A stretch of 64,000 nucleotides of DNA from Terriglobia bacterium (GTDB lineage Bacteria; Acidobacteriota; Terriglobia; Acidiferrales; UBA7541), in the NCBI GenBank assembly GCA_020073605.1, contig JAIQEW010000002.1, forward strand, positions 186,001-250,000. The letters run 5' to 3'. The notes below the pieces were generated by a model. The model ran no database searches. It was not told where the DNA came from and was given only the letters and a program-made list of their open reading frames with translations. This document shows positions 1 to 9,459 of the stretch, piece by piece; the stretch's first letter is position 1; each line of letters starts with the position of its first letter. A program made the position numbers and the translations under genes.

Positions 1-56
1 GCGTCATCCGGGTGCCCGTCACGAAGCTGCTTGAGACATTCCTTGAAGTCGGTCAT
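1..56 (-). CDS. possible N-terminal fragment of an unknown protein
   Basis: An ATG at 56 on the minus strand opens a frame that runs off the left edge of the window (MTDFKECLKQLRDGHPDDA). No Shine-Dalgarno is evident and only 18 codons are visible, so neither function nor reality can be judged. The bases from 57 to 269 hold no convincing gene. Confidence 0.25.
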   Translation of the reverse strand, partial: MTDFKECLKQLRDGHPDD

Positions 57-269
57 ACCAGCGTCAGCAGGAGATGTGGTTCCTATCCAGTGGGACATAA
101 GCTCCTTCCTTGCCCCGCGGGGACCAAACCATCGCAGGGCCGTGAAAGAAAGGTAGCGCGGGAGTTTGCGCGGTGAAATAGAACGCGCGGCCAGATTTCG
201 TTCCAGTCCTCGCGCCTGTACGAAATGACAGGCGAAAAAACGTCCATCGAATCTCCGCGATGGCTGCTC

Positions 270-1415
270 CTAATGCGCGAGTTCGGAAGCGAAAACGAGC
301 CGGATGCCGCGGGCTTCGAGGCCGGGGACGCCTTCGGCGAGCGCGGCGATCGTGGCGGGATGAGGATGCCCGATGGCAATGGCGGAGCCGTCGCGGAGGG
401 CGTCGCGCGAGGCGAGTTCGAGCTGCGCGAGGATCGCCGCTCGTTCGGGCGTGTCGTCGAGAAAGACTTTTCGGGATGCGGCGCGCACTCCGGCGCGCGC
501 GGCGGAGTCGTAGGCGACGGTCGCGACAGTGGTGCGGCTGTCGATGAAGAATAGCCCGCGCGCTCGGAGAGCCGGCATCAGCGCTTCCATGAGCGCTGCA
601 TCAGCGGTGGCGCGCGAACCCTCGTGGTTGTTGACGCCCGCGGCATGCGGGACCGTATCGAGCATCCCCTGGAGAGTCGACTCCACCTGCGTGACACTCA
701 TTCCGACGCGCAGCTCGATTGCCTCGGGTTTCGCGCCCTCCGAGCCAGTGTCCTCCGACTCGGGCTCCATCGGGAGGTGCAGCATGATCTCGTCGCCGCG
801 GCGGAAGGCCTCTTCGGCGACCTGAGAGGAGAGCGGCAGGTGAGGCAGGATCGAGATGGTCAGCGGAAATGGCAGCGCGAGAAGAGAATCGGCGGCGGAG
901 CGATCGTGGCCCAGATCGTCCAGGATGATCGCAAGCTCCGGATTTCCCGGCGCGCGCCCGGCGGGGCGGCGCGAGCGGGCGGCCAGCGGCGTGACGACGA
1001 GAATCGAGTGCGTGCGATTTCCGCCGAACGAAAAATCGAGGCGCACCACGCCTCCCGTGGAGGCCTGCGCGACGGCAAGCTTGTGGCGGCGCGCGATTTC
1101 AGCGAGCGACTGTTTCAGCGCGGCCGTCTGCGACGGGTTTTCGAGCGATATATAGATGTCGTCCGCTGCGAGGTGTCCCGCGCCGGTGGCGGATGATTGG
1201 ATTTCCGGACGGATGGTGATTTCGGATTTATGCCCTGTAGCGGCCTGGGCGGCAGTGACGACTTCCGCGGTGACGGCCCGAAGCTCGGACTTGCGGAGGG
1301 TCTTCTTTACGCAGCCTGCGAGGGAGAATCCAAGTACGACTGCGAGCGCCGCGAGAGTCCACGGGGTGCAGAGGGAGGTGTGCGGCGCGGCCGATCTCCC
1401 GCGCGATGGGGTCAC
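270..1415 (-). CDS. divergent polysaccharide deacetylase (YibQ/DUF610 family) lipoprotein
   Basis: Starts at GTG, 6 nt after the stop of the upstream S41 gene, so the two are probably co-transcribed. The N-terminus has a hydrophobic stretch ending in a lipobox (SLAGC), predicting a lipoprotein. The C-terminal two thirds carry the YibQ/divergent polysaccharide deacetylase pattern: AIILDDLG, HLPMEP, GVNNHEGS, FFIDSRT and IGHPHP, a NodB-like metal-dependent carbohydrate esterase fold. YibQ genes often sit next to CtpA-type proteases in cell-envelope clusters, which fits here. The substrate is unknown; a role in peptidoglycan or surface glycan maintenance is inferred. Confidence 0.85.
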   Translation of the reverse strand: MTPSRGRSAAPHTSLCTPWTLAALAVVLGFSLAGCVKKTLRKSELRAVTAEVVTAAQAATGHKSEITIRPEIQSSATGAGHLAADDIYISLENPSQTAALKQSLAEIARRHKLAVAQASTGGVVRLDFSFGGNRTHSILVVTPLAARSRRPAGRAPGNPELAIILDDLGHDRSAADSLLALPFPLTISILPHLPLSSQVAEEAFRRGDEIMLHLPMEPESEDTGSEGAKPEAIELRVGMSVTQVESTLQGMLDTVPHAAGVNNHEGSRATADAALMEALMPALRARGLFFIDSRTTVATVAYDSAARAGVRAASRKVFLDDTPERAAILAQLELASRDALRDGSAIAIGHPHPATIAALAEGVPGLEARGIRLVFASELAH

Positions 1416-1421
1416 GATCGC

Positions 1422-2630
1422 CTAGGCGGCCTTCCGCACAGCGGCCGCGCCCTGCAACACTTCGATGGCTTTCTTGACCGCGGGGTCGCTGGGCGAGCTC
1501 GACGGGGCGGGCGGATTCGCGCTGCCCGCGGCCGCGAGATCCTCCGGCGAAGGCAGCACGGGCCGCGTGGGCGTCACGCCTTCGACCGGAATTTCCTTGC
1601 CGCCGGGCGTGTAGTAGTTCGCCAGAGTAAGAATCAGCGCGGAGCCGTCTTCAAGCTGAATCAGCTTTTGCATCGAGGCTATGCCGTAGGTGCGGTCGCC
1701 CACTGTCTCGCCACGATGATTGTCCGCAATGGCGCCCGCGACAATTTCAGCCGGGCCGGCCGTGCCGTTGCCGATCAGCACCGTGACGGGCTGCGTCCAG
1801 GCTACCTTCGAGGCGTCGGCGGAGGAAACCACCGGAGCGATCGTCTGCCCCTTGAGCGACGCGATGGTGCCGGAGGAGAGGAAGAGCTGCGCGGTGGAGA
1901 TTCCCTCCTGATCGTCGCCGAGGGAGCAATCGCGCAAGTCGAGAATCAGCTTATGCGCGCCCTGGCGCTCGAGCTGCACGAGCTCGTCGCGAATCTGCTT
2001 CGTTTCTCCCGCTTCGAATTCGGAAACCCGGACGTAGGCGATGTCGCCTTCAAGCCTGTCTTCCACGAGCTTCGGGGCCGGAAGCTTCGCGAGGGTGATC
2101 TCCATCTCCTGGGGCTCCGTCTTGCCGCGGCGGATCACGGAGAGCTTGACGACCGATCCGGGCTCGCCGCTTAGAAGGAGCTGGGCCTGCTCGATGGCCA
2201 TATCACCCGTGGTGAAACCGGCGATTTTTTCGAGCACGTCGCCCAGTTGCAAGCCGGCCTTCTGCGCCGGGCTATCGGGGAGAGCGGAAATCACGCTGAT
2301 GTATCCAAAGCGCTTCGTGAGCGCGAGACCCGCCTGCGCCTTGGCCGCTTTCGCGCTCTTTTCCTTATAGTCGGTGTATTCGAGCGGACTCATATAGCTC
2401 GACTGAGGATCGAGCGAATCGAGCAGGCCGTGAAGCGCGCCGGCGGTCACCTGATGCATGTTGGGCTCGTCCACGTATTCGCGCTGAACGTGTTCGAGCA
2501 CCTCGCTATAGACCGTGAGAGCGCGGAAGGCCTTGTCGTCCGAGGAGCGGCCGAGGACGTAGCCGGTGGTCACGTAGGCAAACACAACCACCGAGAGCAC
2601 GATGACGATCTTCTTTGTGAGAGAGCTCAT
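1422..2630 (-). CDS. S41 (CtpA-like) PDZ protease homologue lacking the catalytic dyad
   Basis: A 402-residue protein with an N-terminal signal anchor, a PDZ domain around residues 90-175 and an S41 peptidase domain. ATG at 2630 is chosen because it has GGAA upstream and starts directly at the signal sequence; the longer upstream frame is not protein-like. In CtpA/CtpB the nucleophile is the first Ser of the G-S/T-A-S-A-S-E-I motif and the general base is the Lys of FGKG, 25 residues later. Here the motif reads GTAGPAEI with Gly at residue 292, and the second reads TYGIAS with Ile at 317. The following Gln (321) is kept. The protein should therefore be proteolytically dead or mechanistically divergent, perhaps a PDZ scaffold for the YibQ-type lipoprotein encoded next. 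Confidence 0.85.
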   Translation of the reverse strand: MSSLTKKIVIVLSVVVFAYVTTGYVLGRSSDDKAFRALTVYSEVLEHVQREYVDEPNMHQVTAGALHGLLDSLDPQSSYMSPLEYTDYKEKSAKAAKAQAGLALTKRFGYISVISALPDSPAQKAGLQLGDVLEKIAGFTTGDMAIEQAQLLLSGEPGSVVKLSVIRRGKTEPQEMEITLAKLPAPKLVEDRLEGDIAYVRVSEFEAGETKQIRDELVQLERQGAHKLILDLRDCSLGDDQEGISTAQLFLSSGTIASLKGQTIAPVVSSADASKVAWTQPVTVLIGNGTAGPAEIVAGAIADNHRGETVGDRTYGIASMQKLIQLEDGSALILTLANYYTPGGKEIPVEGVTPTRPVLPSPEDLAAAGSANPPAPSSSPSDPAVKKAIEVLQGAAAVRKAA

Positions 2631-2678
2631 GTCTGGTTCCTTTTCCCGGCCGCGCGCCCCGCGCCAAGCGGAACCCCG

Positions 2679-2684
2679 ATTATA
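2679..2684 (-). promoter_or_regulatory. -10 box for the S41-yibQ operon
   Basis: A perfect TATAAT on the minus strand, about 48 nt upstream of the S41 start codon. No clear -35 hexamer is seen at 16-18 nt. Confidence 0.45.
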
Positions 2685-2785
2685 ACATCGGCCCGCCCGA
2701 TTCGCTGGATTTGGGAGGAACCCGCGCACCAACTAACATCGCCCGCAAGACAGCCGGATGCCGGCGGGGGCGCAAAGAGTATCTA

Positions 2786-2813
2786 TTGACTCTAGTATCT
2801 GAAATAGTACTAT
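2786..2813 (+). promoter_or_regulatory. promoter of the PLD-family gene
   Basis: TTGACT (2786-2791), a 16-nt spacer and TACTAT (2808-2813) in an AT-rich patch, about 30 nt upstream of the GTG start. Confidence 0.5.
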
Positions 2814-2843
2814 CTCGGCCTCAGATCTTTGAGGAGGCACGCC

Positions 2844-4535
2844 GTGGGAATCAAAAAGATACGCGCATTTGCCAACTGCGATGAAGCAACAATCGTGTGG
2901 CGGACCGACGCACCGATTCCGAACTGCCGTGGATTTGCGCTCGAGCGGCAAACGAAGGGGCAATCGTCCACGACGATTCTCCCGACCTGGGTCGGCTTCA
3001 AGGGTCAGAAACACAAGCAGGGCGAAAACCAGCCCAGCACGGTGTGGCCGATTCAGCGGTATATCTGGTCGGACTTCCTTGCGCCCGCCGGCAAGGAACT
3101 GAAGTACCGCGCGATTCCGATGATCGGGCCTGCGGCGAGCTTGACGAAGGCGCCCAGCACTCTCTGGAGCGACTGGACCGATTGGGTGGAGGTCGGCACG
3201 GGGCAGACGAAGAATTTCAGCGCCTATTTCAACCGCGGCATCGTGCCTTCGCAAGCGCTGGCCAAGCAGAAGCCCACCAAGAAGTCGCTCCAGACAGCCA
3301 TCGACACGCCGGGCGACAAGAACCGCAATTTCCTGAGCGGGGAGCTGCGCGTGGCGCTGCTGGATCTTCTGGCGCAGGCCAAGAAGGACGGTGTCCAGAT
3401 TTTTGCTGCTCTCTATGAGCTGAACGATCCGGAGCTGATCACCGCGCTCAAGGCGATCGGAGGCAATTGCAACCTGGTTCTGGGTTCGGGCGCCTACAAG
3501 GCGGCGGACAAGAAGAAAGGCACACCGGCCGAGCCCGACGAGAACAAGGACGTCCGCGAGGACCTCCATCTGCACAGCAGCATAAACGTGCACGACCGGC
3601 TGGTAACAAGCCCGCACTTCGCTCACAACAAGTTTGTGGTGTTCTGCGACAAGCAGGGTAAGCCATCGAAGCTCTGGACGGGCAGCACGAACTGGACGGT
3701 GACAGGCCTGTGCACGCAGGTGAACAACGGCATTTTGATCGAGAGCCCGCCACTGGCCGCCGCGTACCGTACCCGGTGGGAGGCGCTCAAGGATGCGGGC
3801 GCAACCTATCCGGCTTCGCTATCACAGGCGGGATCGACGCCAGCCAAGACAGCCATCGGCGGCGCGCAGGTCACGGCTTGGAACGCGCCAATGTTGAACC
3901 TTGTGGACCTTGCCGACGCAAAACAGCGCATTGCGGGTGCCAAGGACGGAGTCCTGTTCTTGATGTTCAACCCCGGCCCGAGAAACACCCTGCTGAATAC
4001 CATCCTCGCGCTCGATCCGGACAAGCTGTTCATACATGGCGTCGTGAACCAGGACCCCGGGGGATCGAAAACACCGCTCATCAAACTGACGCACAAGGGT
4101 CAACAATTGCCGCCCAAGCCTCTCTCCGTGATTCTGCCTGCGGCATTGCAGAAGGGCGGGAGTTGGTTCGACCAGGAGTTTACGTTCAATCGCGTGATGA
4201 TTCACAGCAAGGTGGTGGTTCTCGATCCATTCGGCAAGAAGCCTGTGGTGATGACCGGTTCCCACAATCTTGGACCCAAGGCGAGCGGGAAGAACGACGA
4301 CAACCTTGTCATTATTGAAAATGCTCCGGGCCTGGCCAGCGAGTACGCCATAAATATCCTGGGCGTGTACGGCCACTACAAGTGGTTGTACAACCTGTCC
4401 ATCAAGAACGCGAAGGGTCCCAAGACCGGCGCCAAATCCTCGCCGCAATACGACGGGAACTTTGACGACGACAAATGGCAGGATCGCTTCACCGCAGGCG
4501 TGAATAAGCGCGAGATTGAGTTCTGGCTCGGGTAG
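2844..4535 (+). CDS. phospholipase D-like (HKD) protein
   Basis: A 563-residue protein with two PLD catalytic motifs: HNKFVVFCDKQGKPSKLW followed by TGSTNW, and HSKVVVLDPFGKKPVVM followed by TGSHNLG. Each has the H-x-K and downstream Ser/Asn of the HKD family; the usual Asp is replaced by a variable loop. A start is possible at TTG 2829, but GAGGAGG at 2831-2837 lies ideally for GTG at 2844, so that start is taken. No signal peptide is seen. HKD enzymes include phospholipases, cardiolipin synthases and nucleases; the substrate cannot be told from sequence. It stands alone with its own promoter. Confidence 0.8.
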   Translation: MGIKKIRAFANCDEATIVWRTDAPIPNCRGFALERQTKGQSSTTILPTWVGFKGQKHKQGENQPSTVWPIQRYIWSDFLAPAGKELKYRAIPMIGPAASLTKAPSTLWSDWTDWVEVGTGQTKNFSAYFNRGIVPSQALAKQKPTKKSLQTAIDTPGDKNRNFLSGELRVALLDLLAQAKKDGVQIFAALYELNDPELITALKAIGGNCNLVLGSGAYKAADKKKGTPAEPDENKDVREDLHLHSSINVHDRLVTSPHFAHNKFVVFCDKQGKPSKLWTGSTNWTVTGLCTQVNNGILIESPPLAAAYRTRWEALKDAGATYPASLSQAGSTPAKTAIGGAQVTAWNAPMLNLVDLADAKQRIAGAKDGVLFLMFNPGPRNTLLNTILALDPDKLFIHGVVNQDPGGSKTPLIKLTHKGQQLPPKPLSVILPAALQKGGSWFDQEFTFNRVMIHSKVVVLDPFGKKPVVMTGSHNLGPKASGKNDDNLVIIENAPGLASEYAINILGVYGHYKWLYNLSIKNAKGPKTGAKSSPQYDGNFDDDKWQDRFTAGVNKREIEFWLG

Positions 4536-4600
4536 ACGCCAAGGATTCAGAACGTGCCGTTGCGTTCCACTCCGCGGGAGCGTCGAGAGAGCAATCAAGC

Positions 4601-5500
4601 CTACTTGTGCGCGAAGGTGTGATGGCGCGCGTGGATATCGAGCGCGTCGATTTCAGAAATCGGGACTGCGGCGGTGACATAGGTTTGCGAGATGCGGTCC
4701 TGCCACGTGAAGTGGTCCTCGTCCCAGAGCGCCCACAGAAATCCCAGCATCAGCGTCGCTCCGGAGAGTAGGTAGCCGAAATTGCGCCACAGGAGCTGCC
4801 GCGTGTCGGGCAGGCTGCCGTCGAGGCGGACCGCGATCAGGCCGCGGAGCTGCATCCCGGGAGTGGCGCCCGCCAGCGTCGTGAACAGGCAAAAGTACAG
4901 CCCATAGAAGAGGTACGCCACGGCGAGATAGACGATCGCATCGACCTTCTCGAGCGTGATCTGTCCGCCGAGCGACCGGAATAGCCCCAGAAATCCCGCG
5001 CAGGTGAGCCCCAGGAAGATTGCATCGAGCGCGCCGGCCCAGCGGCGCTCGACCAGCGGCGCGACCGGGACCAGGAGATTCTGCGGGTGCGCGCGATCGT
5101 CCGGGGCGCTTGAGAAATCGAGCTCCGGTTGAATGCAGATTTCGACGCGCTCGGCTTGACGCCCGGCTCGCCGTTCGGCGGGGCGCTGGCGCTGGGCGAA
5201 CCCGGGATGCCGGGGTTCGCGAAGCTCGTCATCGGCGAAGTGAACCGGCGGCGCTTCGTGAAAGGGAAGGCCCGACTGGGAGTCGTCGGGATTCAGCCGG
5301 TGGCGTCGCGCGCGGTACTGTTCCAGGCGCCGGGAGACTTCCAGGCGCCATTCCGGCTCAGGAGTTTCGCTCAAATTGGCCGCGCCGGCCGCTACGGGCT
5401 CGGGGACTTCACTCTTTTCGAAAGAAGCGACGTCACAGAAAGAACAGCTTTCCGTGTCGTCAAGCAAGAGGGCGCCACACTTCGAGCAGATGCGTATCAC
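4601..5500 (-). CDS. RDD-family membrane protein with N-terminal zinc ribbon
   Basis: A 299-residue protein starting at GTG. The first 22 residues form a zinc-ribbon knuckle (CSKC and CSFC). A charged low-complexity linker follows to about residue 145. The C-terminal half is an RDD domain with roughly three membrane helices, including RRWAGALDAIFLGL and the TPGMQLRGL motif. RDD proteins are poorly characterised inner-membrane proteins, sometimes implicated in ion transport. It is convergent with the PLD gene and divergent from lptD. Confidence 0.75.
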   Translation of the reverse strand: MIRICSKCGALLLDDTESCSFCDVASFEKSEVPEPVAAGAANLSETPEPEWRLEVSRRLEQYRARRHRLNPDDSQSGLPFHEAPPVHFADDELREPRHPGFAQRQRPAERRAGRQAERVEICIQPELDFSSAPDDRAHPQNLLVPVAPLVERRWAGALDAIFLGLTCAGFLGLFRSLGGQITLEKVDAIVYLAVAYLFYGLYFCLFTTLAGATPGMQLRGLIAVRLDGSLPDTRQLLWRNFGYLLSGATLMLGFLWALWDEDHFTWQDRISQTYVTAAVPISEIDALDIHARHHTFAHK

Positions 5501-5711
5501 TGGTCCGTTTTGCGCTGCGGAGGTTCCAGTGGAACGCGTGAATCATAGCACGCCGGAGCGGCGCCTGATACCGCCCGATCCTACCGCAATGTGGCCGATC
5601 AGGCAACAAGCGTCGCGGCCCGGCGACCCCGGCCGAATCGGCGGATGGCGCGATTGCGGGCGCGGGAGGCGCGTGTTAGGCTCAGTTCTCTTTTTTGCAT
5701 TTTCTCAGGCG

Positions 5712-8021
5712 ATGCCGAACGCCACTCTCTCACAGTCTGTCCGCCGACTCGCTCTCTGCGCAGCGTTGCTTCCGGTTGTACTGGGGGCGGGGCGGGCGAG
5801 CGAGGCGCAAAACGGTCCGCCGAAGCCGTTCCAAGGCCTGACCTCGGGCGGCGAAGCGACACTCGAAGCGGACCAGCAGCGGCAAGTCGGGAAGATCTTC
5901 TATGCCGACGGCCACGTGGACGTGCACTACCAGAACGCGCGCCTTCGCGCCGACCATGTCGAATACGACAGCGAAGCGCAAGTAATCCAGGCGCGCGGCC
6001 ACATTCAGCTCGATTACACAACGCAGCATGTGGAAGCCGACGATGCGCGGTACGAACTGCGCACGGGCCGCGGCACCTTCCATCACGTGAGCGGGACGTT
6101 CGCCGTGCAGCGGCGCCCCGCGCCGACGCTCCTGATCAGCCCCAACCCTCTCTATTTCGAAGCCGAAGTGGCGGAACGGCTGGACGACAACACGTATCGG
6201 GTTCGCGGGGCATGGCTGACGGTCTGCAAGCCGGACCGGCCGGCGTGGAAGTTCTACGCACCCGCCGCGACGATCCGGTTGCAAAGATCGGTGCATCTCG
6301 AGAACGGGAATTTCCGGCTGTTTTCGATCCCGGTTCTCTACTTGCCCTACGCCACGCTTCCGGCGGAAAAACGCCGCGATTCCGGATTCATGGTTCCCGA
6401 CTTCGGGCATACCTCACAAAAAGGGACCGTGGTGGGCGATGCGTTTTACTGGGCACCGCTGGACTGGATGGACGTGACGCTCGGGGCGGCTTATTACAGC
6501 AGTCGCGGCTGGAGCCAGAAGGGGCAACTGCGCGTGCGTCCATGGGAAGACGCGCAGCTTGAGGCGAGCTACTTCGGTGTGATCGACCGGGGTCTCGACC
6601 AGGAGGATGCGCCGCCGATCAAGCAGGGCGGGCACGAAGCGAAGCTGCTGTTCACGTCCCCGCTACCCGGAGGGTGGCGCGCCGTGGCGGATCTCGACCA
6701 GCTCACCTCGCTCACCTTCCGGCTCGCGTTCTCCGAGACGTTCAAGGAAGCGGTGAACTCCGAGGTGCGCAACACGGCGTTTCTGACGAACAATTTCGAC
6801 GGCTTCAGCCTGAACGTGGCCGCGATGAGCTACCGGAACTACGTGAGCGCCCCGGAGCAGAATTCGGTGATCCTGCGGACCGCCCCCGAAGCGCGATTCA
6901 GCTCGGTGGACCGGGCGATCTCGAGCCGCCTGCCATTCTACTTTTCCTTCGATGCGTTCACCGGGGCCGAGCATCGCGGCGAAAGCGTGACGCCGTTTGC
7001 GACGCCGGACTTCGTCGCGCGCAGTGAATTCGCACCGAGCGTGGCGATCCCGCTGCACTTCGGCGAATGGCTCAACGCCACGCCGAGCTTCACGTTCCGC
7101 TCGACGTATTACGGGGGGCAACTGCGCAACGGGGCGTTTGTCGATCAAAATTTCTTCCGCAATACCGAAGAGCTGTCGGTGGATATACGGCTTCCGGTGT
7201 TCGAGCGGGTGTGGGAGGGCGACACGAAGTGGAAACACGTGATCGAGCCGGGCCTCGTCTATCGCTACGTGAACGGCGTGAACAATTTCGGGCGATTCGT
7301 CCGATTCGACGAGGACGAAACCCTGACCGACACGAACGAAATTCAGTACGGAATCACGCAGCGCCTCTACCGCCGGCGCGGCTCCGGAGACGCCGAGGAA
7401 TTCATCACGTGGAGCGTCATGCAGAAGTACTTCTTTGATCCCACGTTCGGCGGCGCGCTCGTTCCCGGCCAGCCCAACGTCTTCCGGACGCTCGACGCGC
7501 TCACGCCCTTCGCCTTTGCCGATGTGGCGCGGCATTTTTCGCCGATCGTGAGCGACCTGCGGATCGAGCCGGGCAAGCACTTCGACACGCAATTCATCAT
7601 CAACTACGATCCGCAGCGCAACCGGCTGACCGCCATCGGGACGCTGCTGAAGCTCCGGCCCTACAAGGAATCGTTTCTCACGCTCGCGCACTTTTCCACG
7701 CTCAACCTCCCGCTGCACCCGGAAGTCCCGCCTTCGAACTTCGAGCAGCGGTCGAATCAGATCCGCGCGCTTCTGGGATACGGAGAGCAAAACGGCCACG
7801 GCTGGAATGTGATGGCGGGCACGAGCTACGACTTCACGCAGGAGGTGTTTCAAAACCAGATCGTGGAAGTCGGCTACAACGGCTCGTGCTGCGGCATCGG
7901 CTTCGAATTCCGCCGGTTTTCGTTCGGCACGATCCGCAACGAGAACCAATACAGCGTCGTATTCCGCATCGCGAATCTCGGGTCCGCCGGGAACCTGCGC
8001 AAGCAGGAGAAAATCTTCTGA
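5712..8021 (+). CDS. lptD: LPS-assembly protein LptD
   Basis: A 769-residue outer-membrane protein. ATG at 5712 opens directly into a signal peptide (VRRLALCAALLPVVLGA); a GTG at 5673 with GGGAGG upstream is a possible alternative. After the signal come an OstA/LptA-like beta-jellyroll (about residues 40-190) and a long LptD beta-barrel region rich in aromatic and acidic alternation. Near the C-terminus GSCCGIGFEFRR matches the conserved CC-x-G-x(n)-RR element of LptD. LptD with LptE inserts lipopolysaccharide into the outer leaflet, so this organism makes LPS or a similar glycolipid. The amidase gene starts 1 nt after its stop. Confidence 0.9.
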   Translation: MPNATLSQSVRRLALCAALLPVVLGAGRASEAQNGPPKPFQGLTSGGEATLEADQQRQVGKIFYADGHVDVHYQNARLRADHVEYDSEAQVIQARGHIQLDYTTQHVEADDARYELRTGRGTFHHVSGTFAVQRRPAPTLLISPNPLYFEAEVAERLDDNTYRVRGAWLTVCKPDRPAWKFYAPAATIRLQRSVHLENGNFRLFSIPVLYLPYATLPAEKRRDSGFMVPDFGHTSQKGTVVGDAFYWAPLDWMDVTLGAAYYSSRGWSQKGQLRVRPWEDAQLEASYFGVIDRGLDQEDAPPIKQGGHEAKLLFTSPLPGGWRAVADLDQLTSLTFRLAFSETFKEAVNSEVRNTAFLTNNFDGFSLNVAAMSYRNYVSAPEQNSVILRTAPEARFSSVDRAISSRLPFYFSFDAFTGAEHRGESVTPFATPDFVARSEFAPSVAIPLHFGEWLNATPSFTFRSTYYGGQLRNGAFVDQNFFRNTEELSVDIRLPVFERVWEGDTKWKHVIEPGLVYRYVNGVNNFGRFVRFDEDETLTDTNEIQYGITQRLYRRRGSGDAEEFITWSVMQKYFFDPTFGGALVPGQPNVFRTLDALTPFAFADVARHFSPIVSDLRIEPGKHFDTQFIINYDPQRNRLTAIGTLLKLRPYKESFLTLAHFSTLNLPLHPEVPPSNFEQRSNQIRALLGYGEQNGHGWNVMAGTSYDFTQEVFQNQIVEVGYNGSCCGIGFEFRRFSFGTIRNENQYSVVFRIANLGSAGNLRKQEKIF

Positions 8022-8022
8022 G

Positions 8023-9450
8023 ATGAATCTCGTGAACGGGCGTTCCGAATCCGAGCTGGCGTTTCTTTCGATCGAGCAGGCGGCGCGGCTGCTGAGGCGA
8101 AAAGAGATTTCGCCCGTCGATCTCGTGGAGGCGTCGCTGGCGCGGATCGAGCGGTGGAACCCCGATCTCCATTCCTTCCTCACGGTTCTCTCCGACCGGG
8201 CGCGACGCCAGGCGCGGGCCGCCGAGAAGGAATTGAAACGGGGCCGGGCCCGAAGCCCGATCCACGGCATTCCGATCTCGCTGAAGGACAATTTCTGGAC
8301 GCGCGGGATTCGCACGACCGCCGGCTCGAAGATTCTCGAAAATTTTGTGCCCCAAAGAGACAGCGCTGTAGCCGATTTGCTCGCGCGGGCCGGCGCGATT
8401 CTGATCGGCAAGACGAACATGCACGAGTTCGCCTACGGCATTACCGGCGAGAATCCCCATTACGGAAGCTCGCGCAACCCCTGGGCACGCGAGCGGGTTT
8501 CGGGAGGCTCGAGCGGCGGATCGGCGGTGGCCGTAGCGACGGGAATGAGCTTTGCTTCCGTGGGCACCGATACGGGAGGCTCGATTCGGGTTCCTTCCGC
8601 GCTGTGCGGGATCGTCGGACTGAAGCCGACGTTCGGGCTCGTCAGCGTGGAGGGCGTTGTGCCGCTCGCGCTGAGCTTTGACCATGTGGGGCCCATCGCG
8701 CGCAGCGTGACGGACGCGTGCATCGTGCTCGAAGCGATCGCCGGGAAATATCCGAGGGGTGAGACGCGGCCGAACCATCGGAATCTGCGCAAGAATCGCC
8801 CGCGGCGGTTCCGGCTGGGCTGGCCCAGGGACTTCTATTTCGAGCGGCTGAATCACAACGTGCGCAGCTCGGTCGAGGCAGCCGCGAAGACTCTCGAAGC
8901 TTTGGGCGCCCGCATCGAAGAGGTGCCGCTGCCCCGTGTGGCGGGCGCTATCGACCGCGCGAGCAACATGATTGTCGCGGAAGCGAGCCACTACCACGAA
9001 TCACAGGGATACTATCCGGCGCTTGCCGCGGCTTACGGCGACGATGTTCGCGGTCACCTCGCCTGGGGGCACGATTTGCGCGCGGTCGATTATCTGCGGG
9101 GCGCGGAAAGCAGGCGCGAGGTGGAAGAGGATTTTCGCGCGGCATTCGAGCACGTGGATGCCATCGTGACCCCCACTTCGCCGATTCCCGCGCCGCGCAT
9201 CGGGGAAAGTGAAGTCCACATCGCGGGAGAAAGAGAAACCAAGGTTCGGGCGGAATTGCTGCGGTTGACGCGGCCGGCGAATCTCACGGGAAATCCGGCA
9301 ATATCGGTGCCATGCGGATTCACGGCGGAAGGCTTGCCCGTCGGATTACAACTGATCGGGCCGCGATGGGGCGAGGCGCGGCTGCTGGCCATCGCGCTGG
9401 CCTATGAAGAAGCGACCGAGTGGCACAACCGGCATCCCGAATTGCACTGA
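8023..9450 (+). CDS. amidase (amidase signature family)
   Basis: A 475-residue amidase-signature enzyme with the full Ser-cisSer-Lys triad: Lys in ISLKDNF, cis-Ser in GGSSGGSA and nucleophile Ser in TDTGGSIR. It starts immediately downstream of lptD and is probably translated from the same transcript. Length and motifs resemble GatA, but no gatB or gatC is nearby and the EFAYGITGENPHYGS segment is more typical of general amidases. The substrate is unknown. It is convergent with the PAP2 gene, 9 nt away. Confidence 0.85.
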   Translation: MNLVNGRSESELAFLSIEQAARLLRRKEISPVDLVEASLARIERWNPDLHSFLTVLSDRARRQARAAEKELKRGRARSPIHGIPISLKDNFWTRGIRTTAGSKILENFVPQRDSAVADLLARAGAILIGKTNMHEFAYGITGENPHYGSSRNPWARERVSGGSSGGSAVAVATGMSFASVGTDTGGSIRVPSALCGIVGLKPTFGLVSVEGVVPLALSFDHVGPIARSVTDACIVLEAIAGKYPRGETRPNHRNLRKNRPRRFRLGWPRDFYFERLNHNVRSSVEAAAKTLEALGARIEEVPLPRVAGAIDRASNMIVAEASHYHESQGYYPALAAAYGDDVRGHLAWGHDLRAVDYLRGAESRREVEEDFRAAFEHVDAIVTPTSPIPAPRIGESEVHIAGERETKVRAELLRLTRPANLTGNPAISVPCGFTAEGLPVGLQLIGPRWGEARLLAIALAYEEATEWHNRHPELH

Positions 9451-9459
9451 AGCTCTGAC

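Noticed and set aside
6663-8420. 585-codon open frame antisense to lptD and the amidase
   Set aside because: Spans two real genes on the other strand and shows no protein features.
8023-9450. Assignment of the amidase as GatA
   Set aside because: The triad fits any amidase-signature enzyme; no gatB or gatC is present and the motif context is that of general amidases.
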